Notes: a model not told the origin generated them from the sequence alone. A stretch of 64,000 nucleotides of DNA from Chimaeribacter arupi (GCF_002858805.1 NZ_PJZI01000005.1:62001-126000), one strand, 5' to 3'; shown: positions 8,097 to 18,562, counted from the first letter of the stretch. Translations and numbers: made by a program.

Positions 8097-8519
8097 GACA
8101 CCTCCTATCAACGAGTGAGAATGGGGCTGTGAGCGCCCGGCGGCTGTTATGAAACCAGACGAATGACACCGGATATTGCTCACACCTTGAGCTTAGCCAA
8201 TCACTTAATATTGACAAGCGAAGCGGCATTAAAAATACCGGCCCCCTTTCGCACCGGGAAAATAACGGCCTTCATGTCGCCATAAATAAAAGAGGTATAG
8301 TGACGGCTCAATATCTTAGGCCGGAGAAACCTGTACCGCGCTTTTTTTCTGTACAGATGGTTGGTTAATAAAGACGCATATTTACGGGATAGGAATCGTC
8401 TTAATTACTATTTCAGGCGCTCATTCCAGAGGCGCGGGAAATGTCGCGACGGTTGCGCCGGCCGGGTTTTACGCTATAACTAACAGAGCACTGACGCGTG
8501 ATGTCCCTCAGGAGATAAA
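8097..8519. other. intergenic between divergent small genes
   Basis: 423 bases, presumably the promoters for the KGG gene (minus) and the 65-residue protein (plus). No repeat or RNA recognised. Confidence 0.5.
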
Positions 8520-8717
8520 ATGTTAAAGCAAATAATTGGGCTATTTTCCAGCCCCGATAATTTTCTGAATATGATTTCAGCCCGTAATCTCGAAGAAGAC
8601 CTGGACGATAAAGAGCGTATTTTTATCGACGAAGATGGGACGGCATTTGTTAACCCGCGCAGTGAAGAGGTAAAAAAAGATTTTGCGCGCCACGTAGAAG
8701 TGATGCGCAATATCTGA
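8520..8717 (+). CDS. small acidic hypothetical protein
   Basis: 65 residues with AGGAG 6 bases before ATG. The first 20 residues are mildly hydrophobic (LKQIIGLFSSPDNFLNMIS), followed by a highly charged acidic stretch (LEEDLDDKERIFIDEDG) and 'AFVNPRSEEVKKDFARHVEVM'. The codon pattern and strong ribosome site make it a likely real gene. I do not recognise the family. It sits beside the YciG gene but on the other strand. Confidence 0.6.
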   Translation: MLKQIIGLFSSPDNFLNMISARNLEEDLDDKERIFIDEDGTAFVNPRSEEVKKDFARHVEVMRNI

Positions 8718-8753
8718 CCGGCAGCGCATTGCCCGCCGGATGACCTTGCCTGA

Positions 8754-9635
8754 TTAAAAGGCAGTGGTGCCGTCAATCACCGTATGGCAAAGGCCGCCCA
8801 CCCAGGGTGCGCCGTCAGCATACCGGATTTCCACGCAGCCGTTGCGCTGTTTGCAGGTGCCCTGGCGTACCTGATACCCCTGCCGGAACGCTTCCAGCCC
8901 GGCAAAATCCTGCTGCAGCAGCAGCCGCGCCAGGCAGGCATTGGCGCTGCCGGTGACCGGGTCTTCCACCAGCGCGCCCTGTTCCACCAGCAACGCCCGC
9001 ACTTCCAGGTGCGCCGGGCCGCCTGCCGGGTGCACGCCATACAGCGCCACGCCGTTGCAGCTGCTCCCGGCCAGCAATGCCGCCAGCGCTGCCACGTCAG
9101 CTTTCACCGCCAGCACATCCTCCGCGCTCTCCATTTTCACCACCAGCCAGCGGATGCCCATCGACACCGCCTGCGGCACCGCGCGGTGCGCCACATGGCC
9201 GCCCGGCAAGGCCGCAGACACCTGCGCCCGCAGCGGCTCCGGCAGGGGGGCAATCTGCGCCGCCGGGGATTTGAACGTCAGCGCCCGCGGGCTTTGCACG
9301 GCGACTTCCACCAACCCCACGCCGCACTGTTGCACCAGCTTGCCGTGGCGCGGCGTAACGATCCCCGCTTCCAGCAGCGCATAGGCGGTGCCGAGCGTCG
9401 GGTGCCCGGCAAACGGCAATTCGCCGTCCGGGGTAAAAATCCGCACCTGATAATCTGCCGCCGGGTCGGTCGGCGGCAGCGCAAAGGTAGTTTCAGAGAG
9501 ATTGGTCCAGCGCGCCATGGCGTGCATGTCGGCGGCGCTCAGGCCGTCCGACTCCATGATCACGGCGAGCGGGTTGCCCCGCAGGGGAGTGGAACCGAAT
9601 ACATCGATCTGTTTGAAACGGCGCTGGCGGGTCAT
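8754..9635 (-). CDS. PhzF-family isomerase/epimerase-like protein (YddE type)
   Basis: 293 residues; AAGGAG precedes the ATG. The PhzF fold has two similar halves; the N-terminal signature QIDVFGSTPLRGNPLAVI and the 'LSETTFALPP' segment carrying the catalytic Glu (about 47) are clear. The second half has 'VEDPVTGSANACLA' (substrate-binding loop) and ends 'CHTVIDGTTAF'. Members act on small cyclic or amino-acid-like compounds; E. coli YddE has no assigned substrate. No phenazine genes lie nearby, so phenazine synthesis is not implied. Confidence 0.88.
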   Translation of the reverse strand: MTRQRRFKQIDVFGSTPLRGNPLAVIMESDGLSAADMHAMARWTNLSETTFALPPTDPAADYQVRIFTPDGELPFAGHPTLGTAYALLEAGIVTPRHGKLVQQCGVGLVEVAVQSPRALTFKSPAAQIAPLPEPLRAQVSAALPGGHVAHRAVPQAVSMGIRWLVVKMESAEDVLAVKADVAALAALLAGSSCNGVALYGVHPAGGPAHLEVRALLVEQGALVEDPVTGSANACLARLLLQQDFAGLEAFRQGYQVRQGTCKQRNGCVEIRYADGAPWVGGLCHTVIDGTTAF

Positions 9636-9714
9636 CGCAGCTCCTTGGCGTCTGTTGAGGGATCAGCAGGTTAGCCGATTTACCGGACGCCAGCCAGCGC
9701 CGTGCAGGCTACGG

Positions 9715-12099
9715 TCAGCGGGTCACGGCCTGCCATTTCCAGTTTTGCACATCCGGCAGATCCTCACCATGTTCCCGCACGTACTGGTAGTGGGCGTCCA
9801 GCTTGTCATGCAGCATCTGCACCACGTCACCGGCTCGTTCCGCCAGCCCCGGTACCCGCTCAATGGCGGCCAGCGCCAGGTGGTAGCGATCCATTTCGTT
9901 CAGCACCGTCATATCAAACGGCGTGGTGGTGGTGCCTTCCTCCATAAAACCATGGACGTGGAACTGGCTGTGGTTGGTGCGTTTGTAGATCAGCCGGTGA
10001 ATCAGGTGCGGATAGCCGTGATAGGCAAAGATCACCGGTTTGCTGCGGGTGAACAGCTGGTCAAAATCGACGTCACTGCGGCCGTGCGGGTGCTGGTCCG
10101 GTGATTGCAGCGCCATCAGATCCACCACATTCACCACGCGGATGCGCAGGGAAGGCAGGTGCTGACGCAGCAACTCCACCGCGGCCAGCGTCTCCATCGT
10201 CGGCACATCCCCGGCACAGGCCATCACGATGTCCGGTTCGCTGCCCGCCTCTTCGTTGCCGGCCCACGGCCAGATGCCCAGCCCCGCCTCGCAATGGGCG
10301 ATGGCCTCATCCATGCTCAGCCACTGCGGCTCCGGCTGTTTACCGGCAATGATCACGTTGATGCGGTCATAGGTTTTCAGGCAGTGATCGCCCACCCATA
10401 ACAGGGTGTTGGCATCCGGCGGCAGGTAAACGCGCACCACATCCGCTTTCTTGTTGACCACCACATCCACAAAACCGGGGTCCTGATGGCTGTAGCCGTT
10501 GTGGTCCTGACGCCAGACGTGGGAAGAGAGCAGGTAGTTAAGGGAGGAAACCGGCTTGCGCCACGGCAGGGTACGCGTGACTTTAAGCCACTTCGCGTGC
10601 TGGTTGAACATCGAGTCAACGATATGGATGAACGCCTCATAGCAGGAGAACAGCCCGTGGCGGCCGGTCAGCAGGTAGCCTTCCAGCCAGCCCTGGCAAA
10701 GGTGCTCACTCAGCACTTCCATTACCCGGCCATCTTTCGCCAGTTGCTCATCGTAAGATTTGATCTCTTCCATCCAGACGCGGTCAGTGGCTTCGAACAC
10801 GCTGCTTAAGCGGTTGGAGGCGGTTTCATCCGGGCCAAAGATGCGGAAATTCTTCTCCTGCTCGTTCAGCCGGAAAATGTCACGCAGGTATTCGCCAAAA
10901 ATCGCCGTCGATTGCCCCTGGGTGCTGCCGCGCTCACCAATCTCTACGGCATAATCCTGGATCGCCGGCACTTTGAGCGTCTGGCGCAGCAGGCCGCCAT
11001 TGGCAAACGGCGTTGCGCCCATGCGTTTTTCACCCTGCGGGGCGAGCTGCCGCAACTCCTCTTTCAGCCGCCCCTGCTCATCAAACAGGTCATCCGGCTG
11101 GTAGCTGCGCATCCATTGTTCCAGCAGTTGCCGGTGTTCCTCGTTATCGCGGCAGTTGGCCACCGGCACCTGGTGGGCGCGCCAGAACCCTTCGGTTTTT
11201 TTGCCGTCCACCTCTTTCGGGCCGGTCCAGCCTTTTGGGCTGCGGAAAATAACCAGCGGCCAGTGCGGGACTTTCTGCTCCGGGGAACCGTGGCGGGCCT
11301 CATGCTGGATATGGCGGATCTGTTCCATCGCCTGGTCCAGCGCGGCGGCGGTTTGCTGGTGCATGTCGGCGGGTTCGTGCCCTTCGACAAAGATCGGCGC
11401 GTAGCCATAGCCTTTGAACAGCTGCGCCAGATCCTCATCCGTGCAGCGTGCCAGCAGCGTCGGGTTGGCAATCTTGTAGCCGTTGAGGTGCAGGATCGGC
11501 AGCACCGCGCCGTCACGCGCCGGGTTTATGAATTTGTTGGAGTGCCAGCTGGCTGCCAGCGGGCCGGTTTCCGCTTCGCCATCCCCAATCACACAGGCGG
11601 CAATCAGGTCAGGGTTGTCAAACACCGCGCCGTAGGCGTGCACCAGCGAGTAACCCAGTTCACCGCCTTCGTGGATTGATCCCGGCGTTTCCGGGGCCGC
11701 ATGGCTGGGAATGCCGCCGGGAAACGAAAACTGCCGGAACAATTTGCGTATCCCGTCTGCATCCTCGCTGATGTCAGGGTAGATTTCGCTGTAAGTGCCT
11801 TCCAGGTAAGTATTCGCCACCATGCCCGGCCCGCCGTGGCCCGGCCCGCAGATGTAAATCATGTTCACATCCTGCTGTTTGATGATGCGGTTCAGGTGGG
11901 CGTATAAAAAGTTCAGGCCGGGCGTGGTGCCCCAGTGGCCGAGCAGCCGTGGTTTGATATGTTCAGCGGCCAGCGGCTCACGCAACAGCGGGTTTTCCAG
12001 CAGGTAGATCTGGCCGACGGAGAGGTAATTGGCGGCGCGCCAATAGCGATCAATCAGCGATAAAGTCTGGTCGTCCAGTGCGGGCGAGGTGTGTCCCAT
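9715..12099 (-). CDS. xfp: xylulose-5-phosphate/fructose-6-phosphate phosphoketolase
   Basis: 794 residues, the usual length; GGAGGAA before the ATG. A thiamine-diphosphate enzyme that cleaves xylulose-5-P (and often fructose-6-P) with phosphate to acetyl-P plus glyceraldehyde-3-P or erythrose-4-P. Motifs seen: '[17 protein letters not shown]', the ThDP-binding '[20 protein letters not shown]', '[17 protein letters not shown]', and the C-terminal '[20 protein letters not shown]'. Cytosolic. Monocistronic, divergent from the diguanylate cyclase gene. No acetate kinase gene lies alongside. Confidence 0.95.
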   Translation of the reverse strand: MGHTSPALDDQTLSLIDRYWRAANYLSVGQIYLLENPLLREPLAAEHIKPRLLGHWGTTPGLNFLYAHLNRIIKQQDVNMIYICGPGHGGPGMVANTYLEGTYSEIYPDISEDADGIRKLFRQFSFPGGIPSHAAPETPGSIHEGGELGYSLVHAYGAVFDNPDLIAACVIGDGEAETGPLAASWHSNKFINPARDGAVLPILHLNGYKIANPTLLARCTDEDLAQLFKGYGYAPIFVEGHEPADMHQQTAAALDQAMEQIRHIQHEARHGSPEQKVPHWPLVIFRSPKGWTGPKEVDGKKTEGFWRAHQVPVANCRDNEEHRQLLEQWMRSYQPDDLFDEQGRLKEELRQLAPQGEKRMGATPFANGGLLRQTLKVPAIQDYAVEIGERGSTQGQSTAIFGEYLRDIFRLNEQEKNFRIFGPDETASNRLSSVFEATDRVWMEEIKSYDEQLAKDGRVMEVLSEHLCQGWLEGYLLTGRHGLFSCYEAFIHIVDSMFNQHAKWLKVTRTLPWRKPVSSLNYLLSSHVWRQDHNGYSHQDPGFVDVVVNKKADVVRVYLPPDANTLLWVGDHCLKTYDRINVIIAGKQPEPQWLSMDEAIAHCEAGLGIWPWAGNEEAGSEPDIVMACAGDVPTMETLAAVELLRQHLPSLRIRVVNVVDLMALQSPDQHPHGRSDVDFDQLFTRSKPVIFAYHGYPHLIHRLIYKRTNHSQFHVHGFMEEGTTTTPFDMTVLNEMDRYHLALAAIERVPGLAERAGDVVQMLHDKLDAHYQYVREHGEDLPDVQNWKWQAVTR

Positions 12100-12276
12100 A
12101 GCAAGGTTCCTCCGGTTCAGGCGTGATGAATAAAGCCTAAGTCTAGTGAAAGACGGGGGATTGTGCCTGCCGGGGCGGCAGCGGTGGCAGCAAGCGGTGC
12201 CGGAAACACGTCAATCCGGCTGAAAACGATAAGCTATGCTTTACTTAGGTATTTCCTGCGGAGTTGAACCCTGCCC

Positions 12277-13827
12277 ATGATGCGTGCCACTGATCCCTTA
12301 CCTTCCATTTTCCGCTCGTCGCTTGGCCGTTCAATGGTGATTTTCCTGATCATCATGAGCATTGCGGTGGTGGGCATTAATGGCTGGACGTTGTGGGATT
12401 CCTACGACCGTACCCTGCGCGCCACCCACGACCAGGCGAAGAACCTCTCTGTCTCGCTGGCGCGGCAGGCGGAAGACACGTTTTTACAGGTGGAGATTAC
12501 GCTGACGGATATCGCCCGTGAAATAAGCGGGAAGCCGGTGGCCAGCGACCAGCTTGAGGCGCTGCGCAGCGTGCTGCGCGGGCGGCAGGCGATTCTGCCG
12601 CAGTTGCATGGGTTATTTATTTATGATGCCGAGGGCAACTGGCTCGCGACTTCCGGCAATACGATCCCGGTGAACGCCAACAACGCTGACCGGGAATATT
12701 TTATCTGGCACCGTACCCATGCAGACCCGGAGATCCATATCGGCAAGGTGATCCGCAGCCGTTCGACCGGCGATCTGGTGATCCCGGTCTCTTTGCGGCT
12801 GACCAGCAGAGAGGGCCGCTTTGCCGGCGTGGCGCTGGCAACGGTCAGCATTGACTATTTCCGCCAGCATTACAGCTATTACGTGCTCAGCGAACGCAGC
12901 CTGCTGGGGCTGTTTATGGCGGACAGCACCGTGATGTATGTGCGCCCGTTCCCGGATTCGGTGATCAATACCAGCCTCTCCAGCAGCCCGCTGTTTACCC
13001 ATGCCCTGAAAGCCTCTGCCAGCGGCAGTGGTGCCTGGCGTTCGGCGATGGACAACGAAGTGCGCATCTTTGGCTATGCGCGCCTCAACCGCTACCCGCT
13101 GATTGTCGCGGCCGGGTATGACAAGCGTGACATCCAGGCGCAATGGCGGGCGGACAACCTGCTGAGCGTTGTCCTCAGCCTCTCGCTGCTGGCCGCGCTG
13201 TTCCTGCTGGGCTTCTTTGTGCTGCGTCAGGTGCGCGTCAGCATGAAGAACCACCTGGAGATGACGCAACTGCGGGACGATCTCACCACCATCAACCATA
13301 CGCTTCAGGCGCTGGCGCTGGTGGACGGGCTGACAGGGCTGGCCAACCGGCGGCAATTTGATATTTTCCTCGAGCAGAGCCTCCAGCGTTCGGCGCGCAA
13401 TCAGGAGCCGGTGTCACTTATCATGATGGATATCGACTTTTTCAAACGTTACAACGATGCCTACGGCCACGTCGCCGGGGACGAGTGCCTGAAAAAGGTC
13501 GGGGAAGCGTTGCTGCACCTGCCGCACCGGCAGTCTGACCTGATCGCCCGCTATGGCGGCGAGGAGTTCGCGATTGTGCTGCCTTACACCGGCATCAAAG
13601 ACGCCGCGAAGTTCGCGCAACGCGCCGTGGAGGCTGTCCGGGCGATTGGCCTGCCCCATGCAGAAACCGATGTGCCGGGGAAAATCGTCACCATCAGTGC
13701 CGGCAGTTATAGCTGCATCGTTAAAGGAAACGGGCCGGACGCCAGGGCGTTCAAGGAACACGCCGATCAGGCGCTCTACCAGGCCAAACACTCCGGCCGC
13801 AACTGCGGGATCAGCACCGAGGGGTGA
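12277..13827 (+). CDS. membrane diguanylate cyclase with periplasmic Cache-type sensor
   Basis: 516 residues. A first membrane span (about 20-42), a periplasmic region (about 45-290) that looks like a double Cache sensor (WDSYDRTL, 'LFIYDAEGNWLATSG', 'REYFIWHR', 'GKVIRSRSTGDLVIPVS'), a second span (about 295-317), then a GGDEF domain. The active site reads YGGEEF (about 426-431), a functional variant, and the product-inhibition I-site RQSD stands exactly five residues before it. It should make c-di-GMP in response to an unknown periplasmic small molecule. The start could be ATG 12277 or 12280. Confidence 0.92.
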   Translation: MMRATDPLPSIFRSSLGRSMVIFLIIMSIAVVGINGWTLWDSYDRTLRATHDQAKNLSVSLARQAEDTFLQVEITLTDIAREISGKPVASDQLEALRSVLRGRQAILPQLHGLFIYDAEGNWLATSGNTIPVNANNADREYFIWHRTHADPEIHIGKVIRSRSTGDLVIPVSLRLTSREGRFAGVALATVSIDYFRQHYSYYVLSERSLLGLFMADSTVMYVRPFPDSVINTSLSSSPLFTHALKASASGSGAWRSAMDNEVRIFGYARLNRYPLIVAAGYDKRDIQAQWRADNLLSVVLSLSLLAALFLLGFFVLRQVRVSMKNHLEMTQLRDDLTTINHTLQALALVDGLTGLANRRQFDIFLEQSLQRSARNQEPVSLIMMDIDFFKRYNDAYGHVAGDECLKKVGEALLHLPHRQSDLIARYGGEEFAIVLPYTGIKDAAKFAQRAVEAVRAIGLPHAETDVPGKIVTISAGSYSCIVKGNGPDARAFKEHADQALYQAKHSGRNCGISTEG

Positions 13828-13973
13828 GGGTGATGAAGAGTAAGCGATTTTACGTTTTGGTCGTTTAAGAAGAGTAGAGGAAGCCTACGTTATATGATTT
13901 TTTAAATAGTGGAGAGAGTGCTTTCACTCTGCATCAGATAAAAAGAAAATTAAGCATTGTAAAAATAGAGGAG

Positions 13974-13998
13974 GCCAGGCTGATTTTTTAAGCCTGGC
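13974..13998. terminator. hairpin between convergent cyclase and HSDR_N genes
   Basis: Stem GCCAGGCT / AGCCTGGC with a 9-base AT loop, just past the minus-strand gene's stop. Flanks are A/T rich but without a clean U run, so termination is probable rather than certain. Confidence 0.45.
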
Positions 13999-14006
13999 AC
14001 AATTTA

Positions 14007-15092
14007 TTATGCTGATAAGTAAGATTGAGCTGCGCTTTTAAGCTGTTCTGTGAATTGATAAATGTCATCTAATTCAGAAATAGGATGACGAGTCTCTTTT
14101 TTCTCTTCATCAAAGAGGCCTATATAGCGCTGGCTTCGGTTAAAATGAAGACGGCATATTGGTTTGCGATTATTGTCATCAATTAAAATGCCAAAATAGC
14201 TTTTCGTATCGCGGTGGGTAATGCGCTTAGGGTCAATGGAAGTGCGAATTATCGATTTAACAATGTGAAAGCCCTCCAACTCTTCAGGAGTAGTAATAAT
14301 GCCGTCGTCCTGTTCATCAATTGCTACAACTTCAGGAGGCGTGGCATCTACCATTGTCGCAGGGGCAGAAGGAAGCGAACCGGCCAATGCTGATTTTAAA
14401 CGTTCATTTACCTGGTCATTTAACCATTGGTTTGCTGCTTTTTTTGTTAATCCTGTAAATAAATCCCTTACTTTTTGGGTCAGCATGCCATCATACACAC
14501 GTGAGGCAAAGAACTTAACAAAGTCATCTTCAGGAGATGACATTTGAGATGAAAGAATTTTTTTAATTTGGCTTACATACTTTAATTCACCTGCTGCATT
14601 TAGAATGGACTCAACATCAAAAGCTGTTTTAGTTAATTTTTTTATTTCTGGAACAACATTCTCATCAATTTCAAGTAAATCTAATTCCAGAAATGGTTTC
14701 TCATCCATTTTGTTGGGCGCATCAAGGTCAGTAAAGAATTTATAGCACTGACCATTAGTCAGAATGGATATTCTGGCACTTGTAACATGGAAATATCTGA
14801 ATAATTGTGAAGCATGGTTTATATGAAGAGGCTCACCTATTTTCTTACATTCAATTAAAATTTGTATTTCATTATCCTTAAGAATGGCATAATCAATTTT
14901 TTCGCCTTTCTTGGTGCCAACATCACAGATAAATTCTGGCAAAACCTCGGTAGGATCGAAAACATCATATCCCATTACTTTATTTATAAAAGGTAAAACG
15001 AATGCGTTTTTAGTCGCTTCTTCTGTTGTTATAAATGAAGATTGTTGCTTGATTTTAGCAGCTAAGCTATTGAGCTGTTCCAACGTTTCCAT
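14007..15092 (-). CDS. orphan type I restriction R-subunit N-terminal domain (HSDR_N) protein
   Basis: 361 residues; AAGGA before ATG. The N-terminal half has a PD-(D/E)XK nuclease pattern: LPEFICDVG (Glu53), 'GEKIDYAIL' (Asp67) and 'IQILIECKKIGE' (Glu81-x-Lys83), as in HSDR_N/COG4748 proteins. There is no helicase part, no HsdM and no HsdS. The C-terminal third contains 'LEGFHIVKSIIRT...ITHRDTKSYFGIL', which looks like a separate small domain seen in such stand-alone proteins. The gene is markedly AT-richer than its neighbours and sits between AT-rich spacers, suggesting horizontal transfer. A role in defence is possible but unproven. Confidence 0.75.
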   Translation of the reverse strand: METLEQLNSLAAKIKQQSSFITTEEATKNAFVLPFINKVMGYDVFDPTEVLPEFICDVGTKKGEKIDYAILKDNEIQILIECKKIGEPLHINHASQLFRYFHVTSARISILTNGQCYKFFTDLDAPNKMDEKPFLELDLLEIDENVVPEIKKLTKTAFDVESILNAAGELKYVSQIKKILSSQMSSPEDDFVKFFASRVYDGMLTQKVRDLFTGLTKKAANQWLNDQVNERLKSALAGSLPSAPATMVDATPPEVVAIDEQDDGIITTPEELEGFHIVKSIIRTSIDPKRITHRDTKSYFGILIDDNNRKPICRLHFNRSQRYIGLFDEEKKETRHPISELDDIYQFTEQLKSAAQSYLSA

Positions 15093-15652
15093 AGCATTTC
15101 CTTTACTTTACATGGGTATATTAGTTATCAATAAAAACGTGTAGGGATAAGAAGCAGTTTTTGATGGCCTTTTAAAACGCTGTGCGAAGTAATAAGAAAG
15201 AATGATAATGTTATAACATGAAGATGAATTTTTTATATATAAAATTTTTTTTGATTATCAGTAACTCAAAGATAAAGACAGAATAACTATTAATTTAGTG
15301 AATGAAGATTGCGTAGATGTATTTCGTTGATAAATATAATTATCTGAGCACAATTGTTTTAATAAAGATAAAATAGTGATAAATAACAATAAATTATGAG
15401 GATTTAGTTGTTTTTTTGCTTAAAGCAGCACTGAAAAATTTGGATTATCTATAATGCTAAGATATTGATGTAATTCAGAGAAGTTATTATTTATTTGGTG
15501 AAAGTTCCTTTCTCTCTCCCATTCCGCTTAGAACTTTGTGCCTTTTCGCCCCGTCGGGCTGGCGATTGTTGCCATAAACCGTCAGTATGAATGGTTAAGA
15601 AAACCGTTGTCCCGTCAATGACGGGTGTAGAGAACCCTGCTGAGGAGACCTT
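15093..15652. other. very AT-rich intergenic region
   Basis: 560 bases; from about 15110 to 15490 the sequence is extremely AT-rich, then returns to normal composition before msrA. It looks like the flank of an acquired segment. No repeat, tRNA end or integrase was found. Confidence 0.5.
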
Positions 15653-16195
15653 ATGGCAATTGAATATGCAACGCTGGCTGGTGGCTGCTTCTGGTGTACC
15701 GAGGCGGTATTTAATGATGTGGTCGGGGTGGTCTCGGTAGAGAGCGGCTACACCGGCGGCCAGGTGGCGAACCCGACCTATCGCCAGGTGTGCACCGGTG
15801 AAACCGGCCATGCTGAGGCGATCCGCGTCGGTTTTGACCCGGAAAAGATCAGCTACGGCGATATCCTCGACATCAGCTTCGCGACCCATGACCCAACCCA
15901 GCTTAACCGCCAGGGTAATGACATCGGCACGCAGTACCGCTCGGCCATCTTCCCGGCCACACCGGAACAGCATGAAGAGGCTCAGGCCGCCATTCGCCGT
16001 GCGCAGGCTGATAACAGCCAGCCGGTGGTGACCACCATTGAGGCGCTCGGCACCTGGTATCCGGCAGAGGATTACCACCAGAACTACTGGGAAGGCGAAG
16101 GCCAGGAGAACCGCTACTGCATGGCCGTGATCCCACCGAAGCTGCAAAAACTGCGCAAAAGCTTTGCCAACCGCACCAAATCTGCGAACAGCTAA
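15653..16195 (+). CDS. msrA: peptide-methionine (S)-S-oxide reductase
   Basis: 180 residues; GAGGAG before ATG. Reduces methionine-S-sulfoxide in proteins and as free amino acid. The catalytic motif GGCFWC is at 10-15 (nucleophile Cys12), followed by the 'GVVSVESGYTGG' segment, 'TGHAEAIRVGFDP', 'ATHDPTQLNRQGNDIGTQYRS' and 'AEDYHQNYW'; a further Cys near the C-terminus (NRYCMAVI) may serve as resolving residue. This is the shorter MsrA form, without the N-terminal extension of E. coli MsrA. Monocistronic with its own terminator. Confidence 0.95.
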   Translation: MAIEYATLAGGCFWCTEAVFNDVVGVVSVESGYTGGQVANPTYRQVCTGETGHAEAIRVGFDPEKISYGDILDISFATHDPTQLNRQGNDIGTQYRSAIFPATPEQHEEAQAAIRRAQADNSQPVVTTIEALGTWYPAEDYHQNYWEGEGQENRYCMAVIPPKLQKLRKSFANRTKSANS

Positions 16196-16207
16196 GCAGG
16201 GCGTCAT

Positions 16208-16239
16208 AAAAAAGCCGGCGATATCAGCCGGCTTTTTTT
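16208..16239. terminator. bidirectional terminator between msrA and fepA
   Basis: GCCGGC / GCCGGC stem with loop GATATCA, preceded by AAAAAA and followed by TTTTTTT, placed between two convergent stops, so it serves both genes. Confidence 0.85.
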
Positions 16240-16258
16240 ATGGGTGGAACACCTGTGA

Positions 16259-18562
16259 TCAGAAGTGGGTGTTCAGGCTCATGTAATAGGTGCGGCCCGA
16301 CTCGTTATACGTGTTGGCCCCGGCACCGTACAGGTAGGAGCTGGTCGTGGCGTTGCCGGTGGTCTGGGCGTTGCCCTGGCGGAAGTGGCGCTTGTCGAAC
16401 AGGTTGTCGATGCCCAGCGTGACGCTGACATATTTCGTCACGTCATAAGTGCCGCTCATGCCCAGCAGGGAATAGGGGCTGACTTTCCAGGTTTCGCTGC
16501 CGGTCACGGCCTCACCCTTGTAGTTGTACTTTTTCGGCGTCTGTGTGCCGTACCAGGTCAGGGTGGTTTGCAGCGAAAGCTGTTGGGTTGCCTGCCAACT
16601 CAGGGTCGAGTTCAGCGTGTACTCCGGGATAATCGACAGCCGATCGCCGGTGGTTTTGTTTTTGCTCTGCAACATGTAGGTCAGGTTGTTATTCCACTGC
16701 ACCGCGTCGCTGAACGGAATATTGACCGTCCCTTCCAGCCCTTCCACCACGGCTTTCGGCACGTTTTCCCATTTATAGACATCCGTGGCGCCGTTGGTGG
16801 AGGTGCTGACCGGCAGGTAGCCGGACTCAATCTTGTTGCGGTAATCATTGCGGAACCAGGTAATGCCCGCCTGATAGCCGTCATGTTTCCATTCCAGCCC
16901 GACTTCTTTATTGATGCTGGTTTCAGCCTCCAGATCGCTGTTGCCGACCAGGTAACAGCCGGCGGTGCTGGCCGGGCAGCCCTGGCCGCGGCTGTAGAGC
17001 AGGTAGTTGGGGTTGGTCTGGTAAAGGCTTGGCGCTTTATAGGCGCGGGCGATGCCCAGTTTCAACGTGACATCGTCACTTAACCCTTGCGACAGGTTCA
17101 GGGACGGGCTCCAGTTGTCGCCTACGATGCTGTGATGGTCAAAACGCAGCGCCGGGGTCAGCATGGTGCTGTCGGTCAGCTCAATATTGTCTTCCGCGAA
17201 CAGGGAAAAGATCTCCGCAGAGGAGTAAGGGCTGCGGCCGGTGCTGGCGATGCCGTCCACCGCGCCGCCGGAGAGCGCCTGGGTGTTGGAGATATTGTCT
17301 TTCATCCGCTGCTGGTTCCACTCTGCGCCGAAGGTCGCGGTCTGGTTAACCCACAATTCGAACGGAATGCTGATTTCACTGTGCAGCAGCACATCATCAA
17401 GCTGGATGGAGGAGAAGCCGTCATCCGAGAAGATCCCCTCGGTGCCGCCCGCCAGCCCTTCATTCATGCGGGTGTTGCGGGTGTTCTCATACTGGGCGTA
17501 GTTCCTGGTGCTGATGCCGTTGTCCCATGCACCGTTCCACTTCACCGCGAAATTCTGGCGGTAGAGCCGGTTGGTCTCTTTGCCGTAATTTTCATGCACC
17601 AGCGCACTGGTATTGGTGTTCTGGGTATCCCCGGCATAGAGGTTGCCCTGGCGGCTGTAGCCTGCCTCAAACTCCAGTGACTGCATCGGGGCGAACGCCC
17701 AGTGGATCATGGCGTTGATGTCTTTGTTCACCGAGCCTTCACGACCGGCCGGAACGGAACCGGCGTAACTGCCGGTGCGCAGCGCCTCATGCCCGGCGTT
17801 GATGTACTCGGCGTCCGCCTGGGTTTTCGCCAGCCCGCCATACAAACGGAAGGTGACGTCATCCCCCAGCGGGCCGGAGAGGCTGAAGTTGGTGCGTTTG
17901 GTTGAGCCTTCCTCATCATGCTGCGGCACATTGAAGTAGGTATTCCAGCTTCCGTGCCATTGCGGCGTATCTTTTTTGGTGATGATGTTAACCACGCCGC
18001 CTGCCGCACCGTTGCCGTAGCGGGCGGCAGCCGGGCCGCGGATCACCTCGATATGGTCGATCATTTCCGGCGGCACCCAGTTGCTGTCACCGCGTGTGTC
18101 ACGCTCACCGCGCCAGCCCAGGCGCACGGAATTGCGGCTGGTGACCGGCACATCATCAATCAGGATCAGGGTGTTTTCCGGCCCCATGCCGCGGATGTCA
18201 ATCTGGCGGCTGTTGCCGCGCTGGCCGCTGGTGGAGTTGCCGGTCAGGTTAACGCCCGGCATGGTGCGGATTATCTCGGAGACATCCCGCGCCGGGGGGC
18301 GCTTTTTAATCTCATCGGCGGTAATGGTGGAGACGCCCGGCGCTTGCAGTGTCTGCTCGGCGGCGGTCACCAGCATGGTATCGCCGCTGTCACCGGCAGC
18401 GACGTCAGCCGCCGCCGCATCGGCCACGGCTGCCTGGGTGGTGATGTTGTGTTGATCCACTGGCGTACTCTGTTCTGCCGCCTGGGTATTCCCTGCCAGA
18501 ATTAATGTGCCGATGCCTGCTTTAATCAGCATCGCTAATGGGTAACGCGTCATTATTTTCAT
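16259..18562 (-). CDS. fepA: FepA-like TonB-dependent catecholate siderophore receptor
   Basis: 767 residues from ATG 18562, which puts a signal peptide at the start (MKIMTRYPLAMLIKAGIGTL then NTQAA); the longer frame to 18625 begins with unlikely sequence. The plug domain follows FepA/PfeA closely: 'VSTITADEIKKRPPARDVSE', 'IIRTMPGVNLTGNSTSGQRG', 'RQIDIRGMGPENTLILIDDV', 'IEVIRGPAAARYGNGAAGGV'. The 22-strand barrel ends with an aromatic residue (NTHF). A TonB box-like 'DTMLVTAA' lies near the mature N-terminus. It imports ferric enterobactin or a relative across the outer membrane. Iron control is likely: Fur-like boxes lie upstream. No siderophore synthesis genes are adjacent. Confidence 0.9.
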   Translation of the reverse strand: MKIMTRYPLAMLIKAGIGTLILAGNTQAAEQSTPVDQHNITTQAAVADAAAADVAAGDSGDTMLVTAAEQTLQAPGVSTITADEIKKRPPARDVSEIIRTMPGVNLTGNSTSGQRGNSRQIDIRGMGPENTLILIDDVPVTSRNSVRLGWRGERDTRGDSNWVPPEMIDHIEVIRGPAAARYGNGAAGGVVNIITKKDTPQWHGSWNTYFNVPQHDEEGSTKRTNFSLSGPLGDDVTFRLYGGLAKTQADAEYINAGHEALRTGSYAGSVPAGREGSVNKDINAMIHWAFAPMQSLEFEAGYSRQGNLYAGDTQNTNTSALVHENYGKETNRLYRQNFAVKWNGAWDNGISTRNYAQYENTRNTRMNEGLAGGTEGIFSDDGFSSIQLDDVLLHSEISIPFELWVNQTATFGAEWNQQRMKDNISNTQALSGGAVDGIASTGRSPYSSAEIFSLFAEDNIELTDSTMLTPALRFDHHSIVGDNWSPSLNLSQGLSDDVTLKLGIARAYKAPSLYQTNPNYLLYSRGQGCPASTAGCYLVGNSDLEAETSINKEVGLEWKHDGYQAGITWFRNDYRNKIESGYLPVSTSTNGATDVYKWENVPKAVVEGLEGTVNIPFSDAVQWNNNLTYMLQSKNKTTGDRLSIIPEYTLNSTLSWQATQQLSLQTTLTWYGTQTPKKYNYKGEAVTGSETWKVSPYSLLGMSGTYDVTKYVSVTLGIDNLFDKRHFRQGNAQTTGNATTSSYLYGAGANTYNESGRTYYMSLNTHF

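Noticed and set aside
8784-9674. Plus-strand open frame of almost 300 codons opposite the PhzF gene
   Set aside because: Antisense to a well-matched enzyme gene; composition of Arg/His/Gln/Ala repeats typical of a shadow frame.
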